Assembly: GCF_018446385.1 (NCBI RefSeq)
Contig: NC_055996.1
Location: 128,946,532 to 129,010,531, forward strand
Length of the DNA: 64,000 bases
From: Zingiber officinale
Taxonomy: Eukaryota > Streptophyta > Magnoliopsida > Zingiberales > Zingiberaceae
Direction: 5' to 3'
Shown piece by piece: positions 20,508 through 33,730 of the stretch. Each line of letters starts with the position of its first letter. The first letter of the stretch is position 1. Below the pieces are notes generated by a model, which was given only the letters and a program-made list of their open reading frames with translations, was not told the origin of the DNA and ran no database searches. The position numbers were made by a program, and so were the translations under genes.

Positions 20508-22322
20508 TGTTGGGTTTTTCGGGCCGCAAAAATCGCTTTTTGCGTTGCGAAAACCCCGAATCTCATGCCACCGGATCCGTGCGAAGTTATAAAATTTCAT
20601 AAAAACTTCGTGTACATGTTTTCTAGCCTAGATCTACAAGGAAGATACTTATACCTTTGTAGCGAAGCCCTTCGCGTATCCCACTCGTCCAAGGTTCGCC
20701 GGATCTCAAGGTTGTCAAGTGTACAACCCTCTATGTGTATCCACACGAACAAATCGATGGAGAGAACCTCTAAATATGTGCTAGCAACCTTAGAGGATCA
20801 GCAATGGTGGAGGAGAGGGAGAGAAGAAAGGTAGAGAGGAAGAAGATGGAGTTACAAAAATCAAAATGAAACTCACACACAACCATAAAGTGGTCGGCCA
20901 CTTCAAAGCCTTTTAAACCTCCATGGGATACCAAGAGTCACAACTCTTGGTCTCCCTCATGAGGTGGCACACACATGTGCTAGCCTTGATGATGTGGCAC
21001 ATCATTATTAGCCCACTTAATGCCAACTCACAATTGAGGTGGCAAATGGTCAAGTCAAACTTGACCCTTCATCTTCCTCTCAAGTCAAGTCAAACTTGAC
21101 CACTTCTCTCCCATGGTTGATCAAATCTAACCATTGGTTCAAGTCAATTTTAATTTAATAAATCTCTATTCATTGAATTAAATTGACTCAATCAGTCTAA
21201 GTCCAAATTAGACTCATTTAACACATGAACCAAATTGAGTTGGACTTAATTGGTCTAATTTGGATTACTCTTAATCCAATTTGGTTCATCACATGAACCT
21301 AATCCTCTAGGTACATTAAATGAACCTAATCTCCATCTAATTACCCTTTGTGTGTGACCCTATAGGTTCTTGTAACGTTGGCAATGCTCCTAAACCCTTT
21401 TAGAAGCATAAGTAATGAGCGGTATCTAGCAACACATCATTACTACCCAAGTTACAAGAATGTTGAGATCCAACATCACCTTGTGACTACTAATTGTGAC
21501 TCTTCACAATACGTGACAAGTGTCCATCTATCCTTGACATATAGATTGATCAATATGAGGCATAGACCGTGTCATCCTCTAATCAATCTAAATCTTGAAT
21601 CCCAAGTAGACTCACTCAATCAAATGAGCTCAACATCTCATATTGACTCATTTGGGCATGGTCATGTACTTAGTGGTCTCACTCTATCAAGAATAATGAT
21701 GTCACTCTCATCATATAGGAGGGATAGATCTCATCTACATCACTCACATCCCTCCGCATAATTCGTTACATATCCAGTAATCGTCTTTATAGTCCACCTA
21801 GTTACGGGTGACGTTTGACGAAGCCAAAGTATGTAACTCCTTATGTAGGGAACCATGGTGACTTCAGGTCCAAGGACTAATAGTCATACTAATAGCCACA
21901 TAATAAAGTATATGACACTCATATAACGATCCATGATACTTTCTCATGGCGGGTCATTCAGTATACATTCTCCAATGCATACCCATGTGTCAACTTGATA
22001 TCTCTATATCCATGACTTATGAGATCAAGTCATCGAGTTGACCTACATGCTAGTCTTGTCGCATTAACATTGTCCTTGAATGCTAATACTTGACTAGGAA
22101 TGATTAAGAGTAGTATTCCCTATATCATCTCACTATCGATTCAACTAACCGATTGATATAGGTAAGAACCTTCTACTCAAGGACGCTATTATACTTAGTT
22201 ATTTGGCACCAATACAAGTAAGCATAATAACCATAAACAAATGTCTTTATATATATAAGAATATGATACAACGAGTCCATACAACAATCATCAAATGATT
22301 GGCTCTAGGGCTCTAACTAACA
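20508..22322 (-). mobile_element. Copia family A 5' LTR, complete (1815 bp)
   Basis: Reverse complement of the LTR at 554-2363 over its whole length (TGTTAGTTAGAGCCCTAGAG at its start, CCCAACA at its end). The reading frames inside it recur in the other copies and are LTR sequence. Confidence 0.92.
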
Positions 22323-22325
22323 AGT

Positions 22326-23323
22326 TGTTGGATAGTCCTGTAAAATCAAAGACAAACAACCCTTCCTCGAACTCTTTAAGCTAACACTTGCATAAGAACA
22401 TAAAAGAAATAAAACATAAAGGAAGAGGCATGAGTGTTTACTTGGTTACAACCGATATGGTTGTTAATCCAAGGAAGTTGAAGCACTAAAAAAACTCGTT
22501 CAGGTGGAGAAGCCTCTTACAACGTTTAGGCGCAGAAAATAGAAGCTCAACTACAACTAGAAGCGCACAAGCGTTGGAATTACATGTAATGAGTTCGTTG
22601 AAAAGCTTCTGGACCAAGGCTATATTTAAAGCCTTGGTCGGGGCGCCCCGAAGGGTTTCGGGTGCCCTGGAGGGGATAAACTTTATCCCCCCAACGATCA
22701 GATCGAGTCAAATCTCTATCCTGGTCAAAAGTCGAGTCCGGGTGCCCGGAAGCATTCCGGGCGCCCCGGACTGCTCCGGGCGCCCCGGAGCAAAAAGTCA
22801 ACTATTGTTGACTTTTTGTCCGGGACCTTTTCTCTGGTTCAGTCCCGCCTCGGTCCGGGTCTTCTGCTCCGGATCCGCTTGCTTGGGTGATCTCTTTTAT
22901 CCGGAATAGGGCTCACCCGAACCCAACTTCCGATCTTCTCGAGCAGGCTTCCCTCCGGCTTCTCGTCCCTAAGAATCGCCGCGTGCTTCCTTCTCATCCA
23001 CCAGCGTACTCATCTACAGTTTTCGTCCCTCGGTCGCACCTCGTGCTGACCTTCTCGCTAGCTGCGTCTCTTGCTCGCCGAGCAATCTTTCGCTCCGACT
23101 TCTCGTCCCTCGGAACCACCGCACGCTTCCTTCTCGTCCGCCGGTGTACTCTTCCGCAGCACCTCATCCCTCGGACGCACCGCGTGCCGTCCTTCTCGCT
23201 AGCTGCATCTTCCGCTCGAGTACCTGTGCTCCTAAGCTCCTGCACACTTAGACACAAGGTTAAAACAACACAGGACCTAACTTAACTTGTTGATCACACC
23301 AAAATAACCTTGGGGTTCCAACA
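22326..23323 (-). mobile_element. LTR of another copia-like family (B)
   Basis: TGTTGGATAGTCCTG ... GGGGTTCCAACA, about 1 kb, lying between two opposed family A LTRs. Read in reverse it has GGGCGCCCC / GGGCGCCCGG palindromes (22640-22800) followed by a TATA-like TTTAAATATAGCC (22620-22632). It resembles the family F LTRs at 27317 and 42087 (shared CTTCTCGTCC and CGCACC blocks). No matching TSD was found, so it may have arrived by rearrangement. Confidence 0.65.
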
Positions 23324-26137
23324 TATGAGATCTATCCCTCCTATATGACGGGAGTGACATTATCATTCTTGATAGAGTGAGACCACTAAGTGCATGGATA
23401 TGCCCAAATGAGTCAATATGAGATATTGAGCTCATTTGATTAGAGTGAGTCTACTTGGAGTTCAAGATATAAATTGATTAGAGGATGACACGGTCTATGC
23501 CTCATTTGATCAATCTAGATGTCAAGAATAGAAGGGCATTATCATATATTGTGAGGGTCACAATTAGTAGTCACAAGGTGATGTTGGATCTCAACATTCT
23601 TGTAACTTGGGTAGTAATGATGTGTTGCTAGATACCGCTCATTACTTATGCTTCTAAATGGGTTTAGGAGCATTGCCAACGTTACAAGAACCTATAGGGT
23701 CACACACAAAGGGCAATTAGATGGAGATTAGGTTCATATGATGAACCAAGAGGATTAGGTTCATGTGATGAACCAAATTGGATTAAGAATAATCCAAATT
23801 AAACTAATTGAGTTAGACTCAATTTGATTCATGTGTTAAATGAGTCTAATTTAGACTTGGACTCATTGAGTCAATTTAATTCAATGAATAGAGATTCATT
23901 AAATCAAATTGACTTGAACCAATGGTTAGATTTGATCAACCATGGGAGATAAGAGGTCAAGTTTGACTTGACTTGAGAGGGAAGATGAAAGGTCAAGTTT
24001 GACTTGACCAATGTCACATCATTTATGTGTTGGCTTAAGATGGGCCAATGATGATGTTCCACATCATCAAGGTTGGCTTATGTGTGTGCCACCTCATGAG
24101 GGAGACCAAGAGCCATGACTTTTGGTATCCCATGGAGGTTTATAACCTCTCCATGAAGTGGCTGACCACTTGATTGCAAGTGAATGCAATTATGTGTTCA
24201 TTCACTCCTTCTTCTTCCTCATCTCTTCATCTCTACTCTCCCTCTTCCTCCATTACCGAGACTCCTTGGAGTGCTAGCACACTCTAAGGTTTCTTCTCCA
24301 CTTATTTGTTCGTGTGGATACATATAGAGGAGTGTTCACTTGACACTCTCGAGATCCGGTTGTTAGGACCTTCGGATAGCGGCTAGAGAGGGGGGGTGTG
24401 AATAGCCGACCCCAAATTCTCGTTTCTTCCTACAATTTGAGTTAGCGCAGCGGAAATAAAGAGTAGAAATGAAAATGGAGAAGATCAAACCTCAAACATG
24501 ACGATATAACGAGGTTCGGAGATGATACTCCTACTCCTCGGCGTGTCCGTAAGGTGGACGAATCCTATCAATCCGTCGGTGGATGAAACACCGGAAAACC
24601 GGCTAATAAAAAACTCCTTCTGGGTGGAGAAACCTCGCCACAATCTCTTTTGCAACAGCAAGATCAGCGTACAAGAAATATAGCAAGAAGCCAAGAACAA
24701 TATGAATGCAAAAACACTAGTTTGCTTGCCTTCTTGTCGACTGTTGATGAAGCAGCAACTTCACGGAGGCCAACCACAGCAGCAACTGTCAGTTGGAGAC
24801 CCAGCTGAGGGAAGCTCACACGAAGCTTCAGTAATGGAGAGCTTAGCAAAGCTCAGATCGCAAGGAACAAGAACTGTTAGCAGCACTGTTGGTTCTCCTT
24901 TTTTTTTTTATCGTAGCCCTCTTATATGAACCTGCGAAGAAGAAGACACAGAAAGAAATCTAGCCGCTGTGACTCAACGGCTAGACCTGGACCGATCAGG
25001 CTCCACCATGTCTGGTGACCGATCAGACTATCCAGTGTATCACTCGATCGGTCCCAGACCGATCCCAACTCTCACGGAGAGTTGTTGCGATCCTGATCGA
25101 TCTGTGGACCGATCAGGCCCTAGGCTGATCGGTCCCAGACCGATCCCAACTCTCAGAGAGTTGGTTACGAGCTCTGATCGGTGCGTGGACCGATCGAGCC
25201 ATTCCTTCTCCCAACTGCTTGGTTACCGATCGGTCACCGGATCGATCGATGACGATGTATCGGATCGGTCCCATGACCGATCCAGCCTTACACAGCCTTC
25301 AGTCTGAGAACGAGCTACCGAGCCCTCTCTGACCTAGTCCGGAGAACGAGCTACCGAGCCCTCTCCGACTTCCACGTCCGGTCCAGAGAACGAGCTACCG
25401 AGCCCTCTCTGACCTAGTCCGGAGAACGAGCTACCGAGCCCTCTCCGACTTCGTCTGGTCCAGAGAACGAGCTACCGAGCCCTCTCTGACCTAGTCCGGA
25501 GAACGAGCTACCGAGCCCTCTCCAACTCCATCCAGTTCAGAGAACGAGCTACCGAGCCCTCTCCGACCTCCCATGCCAAGCTTCCATACTTGGACTTTTA
25601 CCCGTGCCAAGCTCCCTGCTTGGACTTTTCCGTGCCAAGTCTCCGTACTTGGACTTTTCCCCGTGCCAAGCTTCCTGCTTGGACTTTTCTCGTGCCAAGC
25701 TCCCTGCTTGGACTTTTCCGTGCCAAGTCTCCATACTTAGACTTTTCCCGTGCCAGGTCAACTCAAGTCGGGTCAACCAGGTCAACCTTGACCAAAGGTT
25801 GCACCAACAATCTCCCAAGTTCCTATTCTTGTCAACCATCAAAATACAACTTCTCTATTCTTGTCAAACATCAAAATATACCTCGAGTCAAGTCAACTCG
25901 AGTCGGGTCACCTAGGTCAACCTTGACCTAAGGTTGCACCAACACCGGCAACCTTGGACGAGCGGGATAAGCGAAGGGCTTCGCATCAAAGGTATAAAAT
26001 CTCTACCATGTAGATCTAAAGTAGATCTAGGATAGAAACAAGTACATGTAAATTTTAATCTTTGCACGGATCCGGTGGCAAGACTTCAGGATTTCTGCAA
26101 CGCAAAAAGCAGTTTTTGCGGCCCAAAAGTCCCAACA
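23324..26137 (+). mobile_element. Family A LTR, 3' two-thirds, interrupted by a solo LTR
   Basis: Starts abruptly at the equivalent of position 1143 in the first LTR and ends CCCAACA at 26137. It is split at 24360/25945 by the family E solo LTR. It opposes the reverse-strand LTR at 20508-22322, making a long inverted repeat. Confidence 0.85.
24361..25944 (-). mobile_element. Solo LTR (family E), reverse orientation
   Basis: TGTTAGGACC ... GCACCAACA, 1584 bp, flanked by CCGGT (24356-24360) and CCGGC (25945-25949). The surrounding family A LTR reads ATCCGGCGTACC when uninterrupted, so one TSD copy has a point change. It is the reversed relative of 5026-11377 and has the same U3 repeats and the same GATCGGTC palindromes (25000-25290), next to a TATA box on the reverse strand (about 24920-24930). 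Confidence 0.9.
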
Positions 26138-27316
26138 ATCAATTCAGAGTGCCTCTGTGCTCTGCTAGAAACTGCATAAATCGATCGACCGATCAATTCA
26201 TGCTTCCTCGCGTCTGCACGAGAAAACTAGCCCCAATCGATTGATCGATCGATTGGCAGTGCCCAATCAATTGGCTGATCGATTAGGGAAGCTTCTGTCC
26301 TCACAATTTAGACGCTCAATCGATCAGCTAATCGATTGGACTGTTGTTTATCGCAACACTCTCCCAATCGATTGACTAATCGATTGGGCTTTGATTCAAT
26401 CGATCAGCTGATCGATTGATCACCCTTGACTCGCTTAACTCAATCTCAAAGGTCCCCAATTCTAACATCCAGTCAACCGTGACCTATTGGAACTCCTCAT
26501 GCCTAGCATTCGATCAACCTTGACCTGTCAAGACTTCTTCACCAAGTGTCTGGTCAATCCTTTGACCCACTTGGACTTTTTTCCTCATGCTAAGTATCCG
26601 GTCAACCTTGGCCCACTTGGATTTACCGTCCCGTGCCAAGTGTCCGGTCCTCCATGACCCACTTGGACTTCCTTCCACCAAATGTCCGGTCACCCTAGGC
26701 CCATCTGGATTTCCTTGTGCCAAGTATCCGATCACTCCTTTGACCTACTTGGACTTCCCAACATCAGGTGTCCGGGGTCAACCTTGAACCACCTGGATTT
26801 CCACGTGTCTGGCTTCACTCACCAAGTCTTTTCATCTGCCTAGCTTCACTCACTAAGACTTTCCATCTGCATGGCTTCACTCACCAAGACATTCCATCTG
26901 TCTAGATTCACTCACCAGGACTTTCACCTAGCTTCACTCACTAGGATTTTCCCACTGCCCCGCTTCACTCACCTGGACTTTCACCTATCTAGCTTCACTC
27001 ACTAGGTCTTTCACCTGGTTTCTCTCACTGAGATTTCTCAACTGTCTAGCTTCACTCATTAGGTCTTTCACCTGCCTAACCTCTAGTTAGGACTTTCCCA
27101 ATCAAGTATCCGGTCAACCTTGACCTACTTGACTCTTCTTTACATCTAACTGGTCAAACCTTGACCAGAGGGGAATTGATCTCCCTAATCGGTCGATTGC
27201 ATCTACAATCTCCATATATTTTCAAACATCGAAATCCAAACATCGAGACTCAAACTTGAGTCAACTCAAGTTTAGTCAACCTGGTCAACCTTGACCTAGG
27301 GGATATTGCACCAACA
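26138..27316 (-). mobile_element. Partial LTR of family C
   Basis: Reversed relative of 43274-45031: AATCGAT palindromes (26180-26430), CACTTGGACTT repeats, CTTCACTCACCAGGACTTT repeats, and the end GATATTGCACCAACA. The U5 side is missing because the sequence starts directly after the family A LTR. Confidence 0.8.
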
Positions 27317-27801
27317 ATAAGCACGTATTCAAGTATTGTATTGAATCTTGAACCCCAAGCCTCCTTTTATAGCTTCACTGGTTGAAGTAATCATTCGCTG
27401 ATGTGGCAGATCCCAAGCTCCCCGACCCAGTCTGGGCGCCTCCAGCTAGTCACCTCAATTAGCTTCGCAACGACTAAGTAATAAGCCATTTATCCACTCA
27501 CGAGCGTTAAATCGTTGCTAACGTGGACCCAAAAGTGATTCATAGCAACAGCTCTGTGATGAGGCGCCTGTTCGACACCAAGGTGGTCTGAGTGCCTATT
27601 CGGCACTAAGGTGGTCCGGGCGCCCGGAGTCCGGGCGCCTGGACAAGGTCAACTCAGAGTTGACTCTGTCTGGCTTCGTCTTCGATCGCTTGGGTTATTC
27701 GCTGGCCATTCAGAGTTGAGTTCACCCGAACTCAACTCCAGCCTTTCTCCTCGAGTAGTATTCCGCTTCAGCTTCTCGTCCCTCGGAAGCACTGTGTGCG
27801 C
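27317..27801 (-). mobile_element. Family F 3' LTR, left part
   Basis: Matches 42250-42690. It begins mid-LTR after the family C piece and breaks off at the hAT insertion (27802). It resumes at 39452 and ends near 39637 (GGTACTTATA), where it meets a reverse-strand purine tract (AAAAAAGGAAAGAT). A TATA-like box (GCTATAAAAGG, reverse strand, about 27362-27372) is preceded by GGGCGCC palindromes at 27600-27650. Confidence 0.8.
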
Positions 27802-28167
27802 TAGACCCGACCCCGGGCCGGGTCTGGCCCGGACCCGGCCCGGGCCCGTAACTGGGTCAACGGGCCGGTTGCCCGTTGACCCAGTTCGCTGGGTCGAACC
27901 GGAACCGGCCCGGCAAGTTGTTGGGCCGGTTCTGGTTCATTTATTTTAAAACCGAAGGGTTGAACCGACGGTTCAGCCGTAAAATTTTTTTTTTTAAACG
28001 GTTTGAACCGCCGGTTAATTGGCGGTTCATAGCCGATGGAACCGCCGATAACCGGCGGTTCGTAGCCATTGGGAGGGTTTTTTGGGTATTTTTTTTTCAA
28101 TGGTTAGGATCATTTGACCGTTCTTTGATCAATGACTATAATTTAGTGTTCGTTACTATCAAAACTC

Positions 28168-28175
28168 TATAAATA
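28168..28175 (+). promoter_or_regulatory. TATA box of the hAT transposase gene
   Basis: TATAAATA lies about 100 bases upstream of the transposase ATG at 28278, followed by a pyrimidine-rich leader (CTCATTTTCGTATTCTCTAATC region). Confidence 0.65.
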
Positions 28176-29352
28176 GAGAGCTCATTTCATCATTTTTCAC
28201 ACACATCTTCTTTACTCTTAATCTCATTTTCGTATTCTCTAATCTCTACACGCTTTCGTTTCCAATTTTCAATTACAATGGAAGGAGGTCGCGGAGGTGC
28301 ATCATCTCGAGCTCGGAAGGGAAAGCAAATAATGAATCTGCAGGAGGAGGACCCCAACATTCAATCCACCGATGATGAGATCGAGCATCTTCTGAATCCG
28401 ACACCCGAAACACAAGGAAGTACCGATGCAATTACTTCTAAGGTTCGGGAACTTCCTCCTCTAAAGTCTTCTATTTTCACTAAACATTTTGAGAATGTCA
28501 CTCTTCCGTCGGGAGAAATGCGTGCAAAATGTAAGCACTGCAATGCTTCCTACAAATTTCAAGCCGGCGGCGGCTATGGGTCGTTGAAACGACATGTAGA
28601 AACGAAGCACCCGACGGAATATGGACTCGACCGTTCTCAAACACAATTATCAAGATTTTCTTCAACTAGCGGTAATACCGATTCCGGTTTATTTTTATAT
28701 TCGGATAATAAATTAAGAGAATCAATAGCTAAATTTGTTTCCGTAGAACATCTTTCTTTTTGTTTTGGATCTAAATGCACATTTGAAGATTTTTGTGAAG
28801 AATCTCTTAATCCATGTGCTAAACGTGTTCCTAGGACTACACTTACTCGTACAATTAAAAAATTAGTAAAATAAGGAAAAAAGAATTTAATTGATGAATT
28901 TAGTACATTAGATAATAAAGTTTCTTTATGTTCCGATATTTGGAGTGATCATTGGCAAACACATTCGTATATGGGTGTGACTTGTCATTGGATCGATAAC
29001 TCTTGGAACCTCCAAAAAAAGATTATTAACTTATAGAGTTTTTGATGAATCACATAATGCTCATAATATCGCACAATTATTATGTTTAATTTTAGAAGAA
29101 TATGGTTTAACTCATAAAATATTTTCAATATCATTAGATAATGCTAGTTCCAATACCGCTTGTATAGATGATCTAAAATTTATTTGTCAACCTATTATTG
29201 GAGGTTTATTTTTTCATATTCGTTGTGTATGCCATGTTTTAAATTTATGTGTTCAAGATGGTTTAAAAATTTTAAAAATTTATATTAAACCAATTAGAAT
29301 TGCAATTTCTTATTTATGGTCTCATCCATCTATAATGAAACAATGGGGTAGG

Positions 29353-30660
29353 TGTTGGATCGAGAAGCGCTAGAGGGGGGGTGAATAGCGCTCGCGGCTT
29401 TCACTCTTTTTGGAATTATAAAACACGAGTAATAATGCAGCGGAAATAGTAAAACACACAAACACACAGTAGACACGAGAGGTTACTTCGTTCGGAGCCT
29501 ATCTCGACTCCTACTCGAAGGCCCACGGTCGTTGACCGCTTTCGGTGGGCAACAACTATAGTTCGTAAAAACTATTACAAACTAAGTAGAATTTAAAGCA
29601 GTAAAAATAACAGTTATACCGACAACAAAAGACTAAATCTGAAGCTCCGGGTTGTCGGCGTCTAGTTGAGGCTTTGTCGGAACATCTCGTTAGCAGCAGG
29701 TTGCAGAATGATTGCTTGTGCGAAGTTGTCTTGAGCTGCTGGTCGAGACCCTCTTATAAAGGGTGTTCAAGGCGCCTTGAAAGCCATCCAAGGCGCCTCC
29801 ATGTTGGCCGAGTCACACGCTGAGATAAGGCTGAACTGGTCGAACCTTATCAGGTTCAAGGCGCCTTCTTTGCTCTCCAAGGCGCCTTCATCCACCAGTC
29901 CAAGGCGCCTTGAGCTTCCTTCAAGGCGCCTTGAGCTTCCTTCAAGGCGCCTCCAAGCCTGCTTCGCAGCCAGCTCATCTTTTGCACCCGAGGCGCCTCC
30001 AAGCTCCATGGAGGCGCCTCGGACACTGTTTATCCGAGGCTTAACCTTATTCTTTGGTACCTACAAGACATGTTAGATCCAAAACACAAACATATCCTAC
30101 AAAACAAAAGTTAGCACATATAATATCATAAATATGAAGTTTGGCAGTCATCGGACTATCTGAGTCTGACTTCGGATTTTCGACTTGAAATCCTAGGTCG
30201 ACCCGACGCCTATTGTTCCCTCTATGGGGAACGCGTCCTCACCTACTCCACTCAAGAGATTTACCTGATGCCAGTGTAATCCTCCAGATTGAATGGACTT
30301 TTGCTCGGTGCTTGATGCTTCCGTACTTTCTGCTGGACGTCCTCTTCCCGGCTGGTCCAGTCTTTCACCTGGTTCGCGACACCAGGACTTTCCACCTAGG
30401 GTTACCCTCCCCCCTAGGACTTTTGCATGAAGCACTCGACCCACCAAGACTTTCCGCATAGGGTTATCACCCCCTATGACCTAGGGTTACCACCCCCTAG
30501 GGTTTTACCTTGCCTAACCACAGTTAGGGCTTTTGCCTAAGTACACTTAGGACTTTCCTGCAATCTCATTTAGACTGTTAGATCACCACACATCTTAACT
30601 TTGAATCCTTTACCATTATCAAAACTTAGGTTCGATCGTCGGATGCTTCCCGCACCAACA
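29353..30660 (-). repeat. 3' LTR of the Sirevirus-like element (1308 bp)
   Basis: It has more GGCGCC units than its partner (extra CTTTGCTCTCCAAGGCGCC and AGCTTCCTTCAAGGCGCC units). A TATA box on the reverse strand lies near 29753-29760, directly beside the palindrome array at 29768-30022. Confidence 0.93.
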
Positions 30661-30880
30661 ATCTCCCCCTTTTTTATTATGGCAACTCAAATTCAAAGTT
30701 AAGTAAAAAAAATGCATAAGATACTTAAAAAGTGTAAGTGAGCAAGCTTAAGTACATAAGTTCAAATACAAGCATAACTTAAGCTAACACTTAAACTTTG
30801 TGAAGCTCCCCCTTAATACAGGGCTTTCTTTTTTGAATTTTTACTTTTAAATTTCCCTACTCTCCCCCTTTGTCATTTAT
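30661..30880 (-). other. Multiple polypurine tracts next to the 3' LTR
   Basis: On the reverse strand, AAAAGGGGGAGA touches the LTR at about 30664-30676. Two further GGGGGAG tracts lie at about 30805-30816 and 30860-30872. Several tracts instead of one have been described for Sireviruses. The first is the likely plus-strand primer. Confidence 0.75.
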
Positions 30881-32169
30881 CAAAAATAAGCCATTTGAAA
30901 GTAAGTTATAAGTTTTTAGAAAAAAAACTAATTTAGGCTTTGAAAAAAAACTTGTGTAACACTTAGCTTATAATTTAATTTTACTGAAAAAATTGTTAGC
31001 CGAGGAGGGAGGACTTAAAAGGAATATTTTTCACCTAGGCTAATTTATGGTCGACTTCGAAGGATGACTTTAGCCACTTTTGAAACTTAGTTGTTTTTAG
31101 AAAAAATACTTAACTAACTTTTGAAAAACTTAGCTAGATTTTAAAGAATTTTTGGAGCCAAATTATTGAAAAAAAATTTGAAGTCTTAGCAAAAATCTTT
31201 TGAAAGTCATGAGTTAAATTTTGCAAGTAAAGAAATATGCTTTTTAATGCTTTTAGCTAAGTATAGAAAAGTATTTTAGCAAAAATTTATAAAGGTGGCT
31301 AAGTTTGAGGAAGTTTGAAAGTAGCTATATGAATCACTTAGCTAAGCCTTTTGTAAACATTGAATTTTGAAAATGTAGTTTTAGTTTAAAAAGGTACATA
31401 GCTTAATTAAAAGACTTAATTTTCAAAAAATTGGAGTAAGAATTTAGTAAATTTTAGGACGAAGAGAGAGTAGCTAAAGTTTTAATTTAGGTTATTTATT
31501 CATATTTAGTTGGTCCTTAAGTCCAAGCATGAGTCAAGTTAAATAGCAATCAAATTATCTAATTGATTTTGATTAGGTATCAGAGCCCTAAAGTACAAGC
31601 ATGCTTAATCTTTATATTTCCATTTTCTTCACCAACTGTCTAACCTTTAGCTACTTGCTGATTGCCTAGAGGGCGGCAGCTTTCACTTGGTTAGTCAAGT
31701 TAAGTCATTTAGTCCAGTTAGATTTGACTAAGGCTGGAAGACTTGACTTAATTGCTGTTAATAAAGTATTTAACGCCCAGACTCATATTGATGCACAGAA
31801 ATAAGCATTCTTGAGTCCAGGCTGTACCCTATGCATCTCACACCATTCTATATTTTTCAAACACAAGCAAGGTATACCTAGGTGTTTGTGAGATGCTCTG
31901 GCTTAAATCTAGGGGAGCAGGATTTCTAGGGTAGAGCCTAAGCCAATTCCATATTTTGAAAATCTAGTAAAATTGGAATTTTAAAACCAATATTTTCCTA
32001 GAATTTTAAAAGCAGTTTTGACATTATACTCACAATTTTGAAAATTGACAAATAAGCATAAATCAGCAAAATATAAGATAATCAAATCCAAGAGTACGAT
32101 AATCTAGATCCAGATCTAATATACAAGCAAAAGAGTGGACATATCCAGATAATCTAAAAAGATAGAGTG
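30881..32169 (-). other. Long 3' untranslated interior of the element
   Basis: AT-rich, with short A/T-run motifs (CTTAGCTAA, TTTGAAAA) and no ORF beyond chance. No gene is visible. Confidence 0.6.
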
Positions 32170-33440
32170 TCAAGTAGGGGGATCGTCAGCTGGAGGATCG
32201 GCAGCTAAGGGATCATCGGTCGGGGGTGGTGCTAGGGGCTGCTCGGGTGCAGGATGAGGTTGTCCCTGGCGTCGGATCTCGTCTCGGAGAGAGGCGAACC
32301 CAGCAGCCATCTCGGATCGCATAGATCGAAGGAAGCGATGGCTATCTAGCACAGCTCGTCGCGTTTGAGAGGACTGGATCTTGAGCCGAGTGAGTTTGTC
32401 CTCGACAGAAGGTGGTGCCGAAGCTGAAGGCCCGGCTGATGTGGAGGGCCCGGCAGAGGAAGAAGGATCCGTGAAAAAATCCTCGGCTAAGAAGTCGTCC
32501 CACTCCTCTCCCTCGCCTGGTATATCCTCGGCCTCTGGAGCGATAGGGGCAGCGGCTGGCTGTGGTCGACCTGTCCAGGCTAGAACTCCATCAACATTGA
32601 CCTCAGCATGGGCTAGTCTACAACTGCGGGACCCTAGTTCGTCGTATATGGTTAAAGGGATAACTGTCCCTCTGGTCACATCTATGACCTCTATGGTAGA
32701 AAAGATAGAAGTCAAAATATGGCAGTAGGGCATATGCACTATATGGGATGTGACTGTACTAGATGCTGAGATAATGTTCTGGAACATGTGTAAGGCTATA
32801 TCAATGTCCAACCGATGGCTTAGGGCATATAGAAAGAATGAATGGGAAGATCGCATCTTCGGGACATCCCGAGATGAGATCGACAATATGCAGGCTGTCA
32901 GGACCCTATACATAACATAGTCCTGGACTCTAAGAGAAACTGATCTGAACTCAGTCAAGCCGAGTGGTCTCCCCTCCCCACAAAAAAAAAGTACGTATAG
33001 ATAGTGTCTAACGTAATATGAGAGTAGGGATCACCAAATGACAGATCCCTACCGGGGTAGCACAAGAAGGTACACTCTGATGCTCTAAGCCCTAAGGAGG
33101 TACGTAGCAAAGTGGGGGTAAGCTGGATGTCAGTGCTACCGACTCTAGAGGAGTATGTACTATCATCAACCCTTTCAAGGTTGTGATAGAACTGTGCACA
33201 TAAATCATGATTGATTGCATTACTACAGTAAACCAATTTGTCCAGCTGATAGTATTCTATCATCTGGACCGATGGGTGACAGAACTGACTAAAAAAGGGC
33301 CTATTTACGTATCTAGGTTTGATAGGGTTAAATTTGAAGCTAGCAAATGTAGCCCTAAGTTGGTCGGTTGGGAATCTGAGGTTGGCTGATGGGAATCTAG
33401 CCGGATTGGGATCAACTTGACGTCGTTTCCTAGGAGGCAT
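32170..33440 (-). pseudogene. Env-position ORF, 'putative plant transposon protein' type, one frameshift
   Basis: The reverse-strand ATG at 33440 (MPPRKRRQVDPNPARFPS) is open to about 32960. The second frame continues from 32958 through a CGEGRPLGLTEFRSVSLR-like joint across an A9 run (32982-32990), so one indel broke a single ORF of about 420 residues. The N-terminal half (FCHPSVQMIEYYQLDKLVYC ... TDIQLTPTLLRTSLGLRASE) resembles the plant-specific domain often annotated 'putative plant transposon protein' (recalled). The C-terminal half is Pro/Ser/Asp-rich with a helical, probably coiled stretch (RSMRSEMAAGFASLRDEIRR). Function is unknown. It occupies the env-like position of Sireviruses, downstream of where pol should be. 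Confidence 0.65.
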
Positions 33441-33470
33441 TGTGGGGTGTAGAAGGGGAGGAATAGGTTG

Positions 33471-33730
33471 AAGGCGCCTTAGATTGGGATGAATCGTCGA
33501 GAAATCGCCACGGGTTCAGGGGAAAACTCGGCGGAAAAAACACAACAGAAAGGTTCTGTTTGTGGCAAAGAATAAGGTTGAAGGCGCCTTAGTTGGGACT
33601 TAAGGCGCCTTAAGAGTTCTTTTGGAGGCGCCTTAACCGGGACTTGAGGCGCCTTAACTTGAGGCGGCAGGAATTTTCCCGCCACGTTGGAGGGTGCCTC
33701 CCTCATGTGGGAGGTGCCTCCGATAGGCGC
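33471..33730 (-). promoter_or_regulatory. GGCGCC palindrome array immediately upstream of the env-position ORF
   Basis: AAGGCGCCTT-type sites at 33474, 33584, 33605, 33627 and 33647, plus GGTGCCTCC and GGCGCC near 33700-33727, lie 30-290 bases 5' of the ORF start on the reverse strand. The motif is the one in this family's U3. An internal promoter is a speculation from position. Confidence 0.35.
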
